Positions 54,491-64,000 of a stretch of 64,000 nt of DNA are shown in pieces. Position 1 is the first letter of the stretch; each line of letters begins with the position of its first letter. The stretch comes from Nageia nagi (lineage: Eukaryota > Pinophyta). The DNA is taken from positions 96,286,001 to 96,350,000 of the forward strand of contig JBITNC010000001.1 in the NCBI GenBank assembly GCA_050084985.1, in the 5' to 3' direction. The position numbers were made by a program, and so were the translations under genes. The notes under the pieces were generated by a model. It did not search any database, was not told the DNA's origin, and saw nothing but the letters and a program-made list of their open reading frames with translations.

Positions 54491-56589
54491 TTCCTTCAAA
54501 CTTCTATTTAAATAGGGGTTTGGTGGCAACCTAATGGTAGTGGAGACTCATGTCTCATGTAGTTGCAATCCCCTCCATCCCATGGCCTCTTCCTAATCAC
54601 CCTCTTTAAGTGATGTCAACTCCTAATCGACCAACTGTAGCCTCCCTAGCTACCTTTTGGCCTATGCCTCCTTTGATTTTGTTTGGAATCCATAGAACAA
54701 GTGGTTAGCAACTTTATCCATGACCATAGTACCCATCTTTTCCTTCCCTCATCGCATCTCCTTGATGCCCATCATGGGGCCTCTCCATCTCATCACAAAT
54801 CCTCATGCCCTCTGCTGATGCCTCCAATAGAACCCCTCTTTTGTTTACCTATACTACGACCTCCCTCCTTTGGCCTCTAAGTCTTGCATGACCTCTTAAA
54901 TGCCCCCTCTTTATTTATTTATTTTTTCTCCTTCCTAAGTGGTTCATAGGTTTTTTTTATTCTACTTACAAGTCTCTTTATAAATGATTTCTTTTTAACT
55001 TCAAGTGGTTGATGAGCATTTATTTTTTTGCTTTCTTACAAGTAAGTCCACTTTTCCATCATGACTTACTATGCATGGAGTAAAATTTATAAAAGCATTA
55101 AACTAGTGGGTAAAAATTAAATGCATTTAGGACAAGTGTAGGTTGCATTTAGCCTATTAAATGCATAAAGTGAAGAGTCATAATGACTTAAGTTTTTGAG
55201 ATTTTTTTTTTAAGCAAAAGGTGGGGAATGCCATGATCTTTTATTAAGTAAAATGAAGAATTTTTTGAATTGGTAAGTATGGCAATTTTTTAGGAAAAAT
55301 GTTTATAGTATAAATTTGGCACTTCTCAAATTAACTAAGCATACTATTGTCTTAAGATCAATTTTAAGTAAAAAGGGGGAATCTTACTTCTTTAATGCCA
55401 TTAAGGGAAAATATAGTTTATTTACTTAAAATTATAATGGATGTATACTTAGAATTTTTTTAGCATGCAAAATATTTTTAAGGATAAAGTATTAAGTTAA
55501 GCTAAGAATGCTATCTTTAGGGGTACAACTCTAAGTAAAAAAATAAAAGAAATTTTTATGAATTTTTTACTTAAAGTTTAATAATTTTAAGTTAATACTA
55601 AGAGCTTAAATTTTAAGTTAATGCTTACTACTTAAAAGTTAATGCATGTTTATGCTTAAATGAGCATGTTTAGTACTTAAATAATGATACATGCTTAGAA
55701 CTTATTTTTTTGGTGATGCATGCTTAGGGACTTAAAATTTTTAAGTTAGATGCTTATGATGAAATCTACTTATGAAAGAATAGACTTGTCTAAAATTAGG
55801 ATTGATGTAATGATGTCCTTTAGGGGTTGGTAAACAAAACCCAATGGACACTTAGGTTGTAAATTTTTTGAATGGATAATGTTTTACTTATGCTCTTTTA
55901 CATCATGTTTCATTTTTTGATTTATTTGCTTATGCAAAAAAATGTAAACATTGAAATGAGTAACCCCCTAAAATGAACATATCCACATGTACATTCTGCA
56001 ACATGACTTGTTTGAGGAGCCATGAGATAAGGATAGGCAAACTAAGCTTTTAAGTTTGATAATCCAAATAGTGAAAAGTTTGTACTTCTCAATTGCCCCT
56101 AAGTCCTTTGTTCGTCTGGACATAACTCCAATAGGTGGATAGATATGTGTGTAGTGATACTAGATGTACACACATCTATTCAGGGATTATCGGATAACCT
56201 AAGAGGATAACTTGAAACCTAATCAAGATTAATAATTTGGTCAATTCAATAAATGTCATAACTTTGAAAAATAATAGGTACTTCTCCTTATAAGAGTATA
56301 ATACTAAACAAAGTGAACTGATTAAGGATTGGTAATACTTGAGCTCCTCTTATGTGGGCATTAGAAGAAAGCCTAATTATAGATAAAAAATAAGTCTCAA
56401 TAATGTCACTCTTCATCTATAGTTCTTGGTGATGACAAAAATATTTGGGTTCATAGGATGTATATTTGAGTTGTAAAATATTTGCACTTGTGAATCAAAT
56501 CAAGCACATCTTATTTAATTAAATGAAACATATAATGTTGTTTATTAAATCACATGCTTATTATTTTTCATATTCTTATATAGTAAATA
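54491..56589 (+). other. Element F leader, part after the G insertion
   Basis: The CT-rich segment continues (54491-54960), then AT-rich DNA with TTAAGT/ATGC words (55080-55760), then the gag-proximal conserved block (55800-56560) also present in D and G. No gene; the frame 54683-54880 has no domain. Confidence 0.75.
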
Positions 56590-57530
56590 AGAGATTCCTT
56601 TTTACTCAAACACATTCTTGATGGTTCCAACATTAGAATTTAGGAACCTTGAATGAGAGCTGAGTTGTAGGTAAGGAAGTGTTGGTAAATAGTGAATGAG
56701 AACCTTGTACCTCCTATAAATGAGAAGGCACTAGAAGCTTACAACATGAAGAATAAGTTGGCAACCTCCATAATCTTTTGTGTAGTTTCATATTATGTGC
56801 TCTTGATGATTTCCTCTTCAATATCAATAAAAAAAAGCTTGGGATAAGCTTAAGAAAATATACTTTAGTTCAAAGTTTTCAATAATATTTACTATTCTTC
56901 AAAAGTTGTTTTAATCTCATTAAGGGAAAGATAAAAATGTGGCTATCTACTTGAACAAAATCATTTAACTAAGGACCCAACTTGTTGCTTGTGGATGTAA
57001 TTGGATCAATGATGAGTTTATGGTCTTCATCATTCTTCAAAACCTTTCTTCAAAGTTTAAAAATTTTGTGATGGTTATGGAAATAAAGCCTAATGATGAA
57101 GAAGTCTTCTCCTTTAAGAACTTTTTTAGGCTCTTTTTGAAGCATAAGGAAACTATTAACAAAAAGGTATTGATTTTTTATTCTAAAGATAATAACATTA
57201 CTCTTGGAACAACCAAAAATCCTTTTAAAAAAAGTTCAACTATCAAAAGAAATCTTATGCTTCTTCCTCTAAAAGGTTTGAGAAAAGAGGTAATGGTAAT
57301 AATAGTAGTAGGAAGAATGGCAAAAATAATAATAGGAACAATGGTAACAACAACCACTTCAAGTAAAGAGATGGAAAAGGTAATGCAAATAATCTATATT
57401 TTAAAGAAAATTTTGATGGTAATTGTAACTATTATGGCATCCAAGGTCACAAAGAAGTTGATTGCTACAAAAAAAAAGAGAGAAAAGAAACAAAGGTAAT
57501 GATAATGTAAAAAACTTCAAAGGAAATAAG
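56590..57530 (+). pseudogene. Element F gag remnant
   Basis: The ATG used by G is altered here (ATATAG). Readable parts are KHILDGSN-like sequence (56608-56635), VNENLVPPINEKALEAYNMK (56692-56751), YLNKII, and MVFIILQNLSSKFKNFVMVM (57020-57079). The zinc-knuckle area (57410-57475) is frame-shifted, but NCNYYGIQGHKEVDCYKKK can be read, with the second Cys ligand replaced by Tyr. The open frame 57020-57499 is a mix of gag and a shifted frame. Confidence 0.88.
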
Positions 57531-58960
57531 AATATTCAAGTTGGTTTTGCCAAGATTCTCTACTCCATGTCTTGCTCTTTTTCATCTGGTTAGATTGTTG
57601 ATTCTGGTTGCACTGATTATCTATGCTTTGAAAAAGAAAATTTTGAGAACTTTCACAAGTATAGAAAAGATAAAGTTGTGATAGATGATAACTCAACCCT
57701 TGAAGTCCAAGGAATTGGAAATGAGTTGATTCATGAAAAGGTTCTTGCTAATGTGCTCTATTTTTCTAAGCTTAGGATGAACCTTTTCTTCATGATCCAA
57801 GTTGCTCAAAAAAAGTACTCTTTTGAATTTGACTCTCAATCCTAGTGCATTAAGAAAGGACTTGCCACATTGGTGAAAGGATCGTTGAAAGATCATCTCT
57901 ACATTATGGATCAAGTTCCATCAAAGATGTGTCTTGCTACAAGTGTGTATTCTAGAGGCAATCTTTGGCACTAATGTTTAGAGCGCCTTAACCATAAGAG
58001 TATTTAAGTCATGAAAAACCAAGAACTTATGGAAGGTTTGCCTTTAATTTCTCTTTCAATTAGTCTATGCGAGAAATGCATTCTTGGTAAAATGCATAGA
58101 TAAAAGTTTGAAAAAGATAAAATAACAAGAGCATCTCAACATTTTCAACTTGTGCATTTAGATTTTATAGGTTTATTTTAGACTAAGTCACTTGGAAAAG
58201 CATTTTTACATTTGAACTTAAGTCACTTGGAAGAGTATTTTATATCTTGACCTTCATTGATGACTTTAGTAGAATGACCTTTGGGTATCTACTTGAGCAT
58301 AAAGATCAAACCTTTGAGAGTTTTAAGGTTTTTAAGGCCTTTGTTGAGAATCAAACTAACCTTAAAATTAAGATGTTGAGATTAGATAATGGAGGAGAAT
58401 ATAACAGTAATGAGTTCAATGTTTATTGCACTAAGTATGGACTCAAGAGGTAGTTTACAATTCCATACACTCCTTAGTAGAATGATGTTATCAAAAAAAA
58501 AATAAAATAATTATGGAAATGCCTAGATGCATGTTGGGTAATATTCCTAATTTCTTATGGGGTGAAGCTATGAGCATTGCTATTTACACCTTGAATAGGT
58601 GTCCCACAAAAGTTGTTCAGGTAAAAACTCTTTTAAAAAATGATTAAGAATAAAATCTAACATTTCACACTTTAGAGGGTTTGGTTATGAAGCATTCTTC
58701 TACATTATTTCTAACAAAAGAAAAAGGCTAGATAAAAGAGCTAAAAAAGGCATCTTTGTAGGTTATGATAGTCAGCATAGAGGCTATAGGCTCTACTCTC
58801 CATCCTACAAAGTTGTGTTTATTTCAAGGATGTAAATTTCAATAAAATTTTTGAAGAATTTGCTTCTACTGAGGATGTTGATAATCCATATGACTCTTTA
58901 GTTACACCTAGTTGGTTAGATATTGATGTGGACAAGTTACCTTAGCATCACGAGGAGCAT
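57531..58960 (+). pseudogene. Element F protease and integrase remnant
   Basis: The protease IVDSGCTDYLCFEKENFENF (57592-57651) keeps the Asp. The integrase zinc finger (GNLWH, then LNHKSI and CEKCILGKMHR) ends at the shared TAA (58102-58104). A small duplication (TAAGTCACTTGGAA) at about 58186-58232 breaks the frame. The core MTFIDDFSRMTFGYLLEHKD and LRLDNGGEYNSNEF is open at 58247-58453 with the second Asp kept. After PYTP there are two TAG codons in place of QQ (58475-58480), and VAERK is lost. GYDSQHRGYRLYSP keeps Gln. Confidence 0.9.
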
Positions 58961-60560
58961 GACCTTGAATAAATCCTCATTTACCAAGATTAATAATACA
59001 CATGAGCCCTCAAACCTTAAAAGAAGATTTTAAGCACGAGTGTTGGATGGAAGCCATGAAAGTGGAGTATGAGATGCTTATGAAAATAAAACTTGAGATT
59101 TGGTTCCTTATCCCAATGAAAAAAATGTGATTGGTAATAAGTGGATCTATAAGGTCAAGTTCAATTCTATTGGAGATATTGAGAAATACAAGGCAAAGTT
59201 AGTAGCCAAAGGTTTTGCTCAAAAATATAGTGTAGATTATGATAAAATCTTTGCTTCCATGGTAAAGATGCCTACTATGAGAATTATCTTTGCTCTTTCT
59301 GCAGCTCAAGGATGAATTTTTTTTTAACTTGATATTAAAAGTACATTTTTCAATGGTAACTTAGATGTGAAAATCTTCATGAATCAACCAAAAAGGTTCA
59401 TTATGGAAGGTAAAGAGTCCTTTGTGTGCAAGCTAAATAAGTCATTATATAGACTTAAGCAAGCACTTAGAGCCTGGTACAAGAAGATTTCAAGGTATTT
59501 TGCAAACATTAGCTTCTCCAAGTGTTTTTTTAACTTGATGTATATGTGCTCAATTAGAAAAAAGACATGGTCTTGATTCTCCTTTATGTGGATGATCTTC
59601 TAATAATTAAGAATAATGATGAAATCATTCAAGAGTGCATATCCAAACTTAAGGTAACATTTGAAATAACTGATCTTGGTCTCTTGCACTACTATCTTAG
59701 AATGCAAATGTATAAATACAAGAATTGTACTTATCTTAATTAATCTAAGTATATATCAGATATCTTACAAAATTTGGAATGAAAAAATGTAGATATGTTG
59801 CAATCCCAATCTCTCCTAGAATCATTATTTCTCTAAGCTCCAACTTTAAGTTAGCTGATGCTATAGCTTATAGGTAATTAATTGGTAGTCTTTTATATAT
59901 GACTATATCTAGGCTAGATATTACCTTTGCAGTGAATTTGATGACATGATTGATGCAGAAACCATATGTTGAGCACCTTAATACTGTTAAACAAATCTTG
60001 AGGTATGTTGTAGGGACTAAGGATCTTACTCTCAAGTATTCTAAGTTTCCCTCATTTGTTCTCTCTAGATTCTCAAATTCTAACTATGGGAGAGATAGAT
60101 ATGATAAAAAATCAATCTCTATGTATGTGTTTAGCATTGGTTCAGGTGCTATCTCTTGGGCTTCTAAAAAGCAACCTATTGTTGCTCTTTCCACCATAGA
60201 AGTTTAATACTATGCCACGTATGTTAAAACCTAAGAAGTTATTTGGCTAAGGCATCTTTTGAAAGAAATTAGATATGAGCAAGCTTGATCATCTTTGATT
60301 TCTTCAAATAATCAGTCAGCTATTTTTTTAGCTAAAAATTTTATGTTCTATAAAAAAAAATGTAGAAATCCATGCTCATTTTATCAGGGAGAAGGTTATT
60401 GATGGCATCATACACTTGGAGTATTGTCCATCCACCTTGAACTCTGTTGATTTGTTCACCAAGCCCCTCTTGAAAGCTCAATTCTATAAGCTTACGGATG
60501 TTATGGGGATGGTAAAATTACCCTCAAGGGGGAGTGAATTTTTAATTCTTTGTTGAATTC
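58961..60560 (+). pseudogene. Element F reverse transcriptase and RNase H remnant
   Basis: RT frames are at 59100-59315 (NEKNVIGNKWIYKVKFNS and KLVAKGFAQKYSVDYDKI) and 59367-59576 (MNQPKRFIMEGKESF and LYRLKQALRAWY, with Gly-to-Arg and Pro-to-Leu changes in conserved blocks). The catalytic box LLYVDDLL is intact near 59580-59605. RNase H (59950-60207) shows FSNSNYGRDRYDKKSISMY and GSGAISWASKKQPIVALS; the SDSD acidic pair has become SNSN. VKLPSRGSE ends near 60538. Confidence 0.9.
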
Positions 60561-61245
60561 ATGTTTGTGATGACAAATTCACCCTTAGAAGGCTTTTATG
60601 CTGTATAGTGTTGATTTTGTTGTACATCTTTGTGGTAAGTTCACTCTGCATGAGGAACTTGTTATACAAATTTTTTAAGCAAAAAGATTGGCCAATCTAG
60701 CACTGTTCAATTATACATATGTGAAGAACTCTTATATATCTTTTTGCACTATTTAGTTATCCATAGGAGAGGAACTTATATGTGCATGCTCTATTTTGTA
60801 ATGATAATCAACACATATTTTATATATAGTAGGTGACTATGAGTTTTGGCTTGGCATCTTTGTGATGACTTATAGTGCACCATTAATCAGTTCATGATGG
60901 CATTTGAGTGATTCATATATCCTTGTTGATATGAATATGTTACATCTAATTGATCTTATTATTTGATCTACTTATGATTTGTAGGTTTGTTTGAGATTAT
61001 AGGTTACTTACTTCGGGTATCTAGGCTCTTAGAGACTCATTCATGACTTCTAGTTGGATGACTACTTCATGTACATTGAAACTAATTATGGTTAATGATT
61101 GTATTTGGCAAAGTAGTGAGTCTCAAACTAGATCTTTTTTACTTCATAAATATGTAAAAAGTTTTTCTCCATTGTATCTATTTAGAGGAGAACTCTCTTA
61201 CTTTCTCTCTTTCTTCTCTCTTATTCACTCTATCCCAATATTGCA
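60561..61245 (+). other. Element F 3' untranslated region
   Basis: Same order as the 3' regions of A and B but with only one stem-loop core (AAGTTC..GAACTT, about 60637-60660). The GGTGACTATGAG block is at 60832 and CT-rich DNA lies near 61190-61235. The frame 61043-61249 runs into the polypurine tract and is not a gene. Confidence 0.8.
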
Positions 61246-61256
61246 TTAAGGGGGAG
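61246..61256 (+). promoter_or_regulatory. Element F polypurine tract
   Basis: TTAAGGGGGAG abuts the 3' LTR. Confidence 0.9.
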
Positions 61257-61726
61257 TGTTGGAATGTATAGTGTATTATTGTAAATGTTTTGTAATAATC
61301 TTCTATGTAAGTTTACTAATACTTAAGGGTATCATTTGATACCTTAAGTATTTAAGTAAATATGATAATGTAACTTGTCCTACACTCCATTTCATGAGCA
61401 TGCCTCTTGGGTAAAAGGATGTGCATGGGTGATCCAAAGAGAAATTTTGGCCTATAAATAGAAGGCTCTCTTTTTAAGATTATATACCAATTTGTGGATT
61501 AACGTTATGCTATAGGATAGTGTTTAGGAGAAAAGATTAGGAGGATTGTAAGAGTTCATATTGGTGAATGAAGTGAGATCTAGTTAGTGGATGTACTCCT
61601 AGTTGGAGGAACCATTTGCTTGTTGTTTATGTTGTGATATTGCTTTATGAGTTATTTAGATGTGTTTGTGAGCTTCCCAAAGATCTTGGTTTTTCAAGAA
61701 TTATATGGTTGGTAGTAGTTCCTTCA
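61257..61726 (+). repeat. Element F 3' LTR
   Basis: 470 bp, TATA box at 61453-61461. It is 14 bp shorter than the 5' LTR and clearly diverged from it. CTCAC follows as the TSD copy. Confidence 0.93.
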
Positions 61727-61731
61727 CTCAC

Positions 61732-62539
61732 AATATAGTTGAATTTTTCCAACATTGTTATTCTCATTGCCCCTATCCTCTTCTTCAAGCCTCAACGTCT
61801 TCGCATTAAAATTCTCTACCATTATTGAAACTCGCCTCTTCCAATGTTATCCTCTCCTTATAACTACAATGTAGATAAACTTTTCTAATACATTCATAGC
61901 CAAATTAAGGAATATAGCCTATAAAATAACAAAAAAAAGTTAGCCATACAAAATAGGCATTAATTTGACAAAAATACCTATGAAATGCAAGAAATGGATA
62001 TGAACTTGAACATCTCAATGAAACATGAGTCAGTGAATGAGATGTGTGATAAAAAAGAGCATTAAATGCTCTTCAAACTTTGAATTATGCACCATGCACT
62101 ATTAAGTAAATTCCATTGACACTTGGCAAATTGGAGAGGAAGGGTAGGAGTGGGATGATGGTGTGCGATTAATGTAGTGACATACATGTTAATGGTGGTA
62201 ATGTGTTTGGATGGCACACATCCTTGCTATCTATTGCTAGGTCCTTGCTCTACATGCATGAGGCTAGATCTAATCCACCATTGGCCAATCCTCTGAATAA
62301 CCATAATTTTGACACGTTAGACCAATCATGGTGTTACATATGGCAAATTGAATTTGATTGGCACAAAATAAAATTGGTAGGTGCAGAGTTAGTTTGTTAA
62401 GCCATCCATAATATTTTAATAATTTTTTTTATCAACATGGAACTCCATGTGTAATTGCAAAGGTAGGGTGCTCCACTATAGGCCCCTCTCCCCTATAACA
62501 TAATATTCCTACTTACCCAAAATAATGTCTTCTCTATAA
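61732..62539. other. spacer, no supported gene
   Basis: Unique-looking, mixed-composition DNA. The frame 62203-62400 is short and has no domain. It may be the 5' part of the LINE that follows, too decayed to read. Confidence 0.5.
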
Positions 62540-63475
62540 AGAAAATTCATGATGGAATTAAAAAGCTATTAAAAGGTAACAATAAAGATATTGAAGGATA
62601 TCAAGTATATAAAAATTGGAAGCTCTACCCTTTTACCTCATAGTCAAACTCTTTTCAAAACCTCTCTTAAAGAAGAATTCCCCAAATAATGGACTCTAAG
62701 TTCAATCATACTTATCTACAAAAGTGGGGATAAGAACAATTTATTTAATTATATAACTATTATGATATGTGCTTTACTTAGCAAGCTCCATGGTTGTATT
62801 CGAAAAAATAAAATTAGTGATTGGCTTATGATAAAAAGTTAGGAACTAAAGGCTAAGCTAATATATGAAGAAAATATTTAACAATTGATCACATTCTCAT
62901 CTTTTAAATTATTGCTAAAATTTATCAAAATGATAAATATATATTTACTCATTTTTTCGATTTTGAAAAAGCCTATGGAATTGTTCATATGGATAAACTT
63001 TTAAAATGTATGGATTACTTATAAATACCTTTTGAACTAATATTTACACTTTATAGGCTTTATGAATGAGTTCTCACCAAACTCAAAACTATGGTTTGAG
63101 GAAATTAATTGTAATATTGGAGTTAAACAAAGATGCATGGTATCCCCCACTATGTTTGGTATTTACATAGATCAACTATAAATATCTTTAGAAGAAGTTG
63201 TGTGCATAAGCACCAACCTTCACAATCTCATCATTGTTCTCTTACTTTATGTAGATAATATTGTCTTGTTAGCCAGATATTATGATCATTGTATAAAATA
63301 ATTATACATTCTTTTGACATTATGCAATATATCTAGTTTAACAATTAATATAGACAAAACCAAAATTATGATTATTAAATCTAAAAAGATGCTTTATCCT
63401 ATAATCCTCTTCAACAATCAACCTTTAGAGGTGACTCACTCTTACAAATACTTAGTTATTGCTATAGATGCCTAA
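62540..63475 (+). pseudogene. second non-LTR (LINE) reverse transcriptase remnant
   Basis: Across shifting plus frames: EEFPKQWTLSSIILIYKSGD (about 62670-62735), NYxTIMICALLSKLHGCIRK (62755-62805), FFDFEKAYGIVHMDKLLKCM (62953-63012), EINCNIGVKQRCMVSPTMFG with IYIDQLE (63100-63182), a catalytic LLLYVDNIVLLA (63239-63275, the second Asp changed to Asn), LTINIDKTKIMIIKSKK (63340-63390) and a SYKYLVIAIDA end (63433-63472). The GVKQ-SPTMFGIYID pattern differs from the L1-like LINE at 14500-16130, so it is another clade. Many stops. Confidence 0.8.
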
Positions 63476-64000
63476 AAATGATTTATTATTTATTTAATTA
63501 ATCATATTTAGACTTCTTAAATGACTTATTGCAATATTACAAATGTCAAGATAAAGTTGATATTACAATACAATACCATGTGTTATATTAAATGCTATAT
63601 CATTTATCATGGTTCATATTTTAAAATATATTGAATACAACAAAAGTTTATATTATTGGTAGAGGTCAACCTTCACTCCTTTATATGTCCTTGTAGGCTA
63701 TATATGCAAATCGAATATGTTGACCTCTATAGATCAAAACTCTTTGATATGATAAGAAATCTGATAGGTGGTTATCAACCGTAATCTTCATTAAGCTACA
63801 ATGTTTTTAGACACCACCTATCATGAGAAATTGTTATATTTTGAGCTCTGAACTTTCTATCTTTTGCACACAACACAATTCGACATATCTTACACAGTCA
63901 ACAACATGCTTCACTTAGGCCGATGATGATGTGCATATTCTAGATCGAGGGTTCCAAATTTTGGTGGTCGAGTCATTGATTCATATAAATGAAGATTTAT
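63476..64000. other. probable LINE 3' part, not readable
   Basis: Downstream of the RT the DNA is AT-rich and no domain can be named. No poly(A) tail is seen before the window ends. Confidence 0.4.

Larger units (their letters stand above)
45048..61726 (+). mobile_element. Element F: Ty1/copia retrotransposon split by element G
   Basis: LTRs are at 45048-45531 and 61257-61726. Flanks are CTCAT (45043-45047) and CTCAC (61727-61731), a TSD with one later change. Removing G (46379-54485 plus one TSD) leaves about 8.6 kb with the family layout. Leader sequence runs from 45532 to 46378 and resumes at 54491. The gag start codon is lost and pol has many breaks. Confidence 0.93.

Overview
This window is a repeat graveyard from a large plant nuclear genome, probably a seed plant with a bloated, AT-rich genome; a conifer would fit, but the sequence does not prove it. 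No intact protein-coding gene, tRNA, rRNA or CRISPR array is visible. Nearly everything is retrotransposon or degenerate gene fragment. The plant assignment rests on Ty1/copia elements primed by initiator tRNA-Met, decayed plant-type PPR repeats, an L1-like LINE and a Ty3/gypsy fragment.

I could define six complete LTR elements to the base by their LTR ends and 5-bp target duplications. Element A (4491-13364, minus) has LTRs that read as identical by eye. Element E (17284-31338, minus, about 5.3 kb without its insert) sits in a PPR pseudogene and is itself split in its reverse transcriptase by element B (19032-27803, plus). Element D (36085-44741, minus) is old. Element F (45048-61726, plus) carries element G (46379-54485, minus) in its leader. 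A, B, D, F and G form one superfamily: each is about 8.1-8.9 kb, with a 3-kb untranslated leader, gag-pol, and an 0.8-kb untranslated 3' region. A and B share one LTR type; D, F, G and a truncated copy (H, 31616-32144) share another. E is a separate copia lineage with a 130-nt leader.

Layout: 1-1036 copia gag/protease fragment; 1037-4490 AT-rich spacer with one weak exon candidate; 4491-13364 element A; 13370-16130 L1-like LINE remnant; 16280-16500 minisatellite; 16620-17283 PPR pseudogene, continued at 31339-31412 beyond E; 17284-31338 E with B; 31616-33300 truncated LTR followed by Ty3/gypsy RT; 33300-36084 spacer; 36085-44741 D; 45048-61726 F with G; 62540-63475 a second, different LINE RT; then spacer to the end.

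All coding regions are broken, so no element here can supply its own enzymes. The points most worth following are: a tandem array of about 24-nt stem-loops with compensatory changes in the 3' region of A and B; five PPR-like motifs captured in B's leader, at a place where A carries an unrelated GC-rich segment; an in-frame UAA shared by four diverged copies just after the integrase zinc finger; and A's identical LTRs despite a dead pol, which suggests mobilisation in trans.
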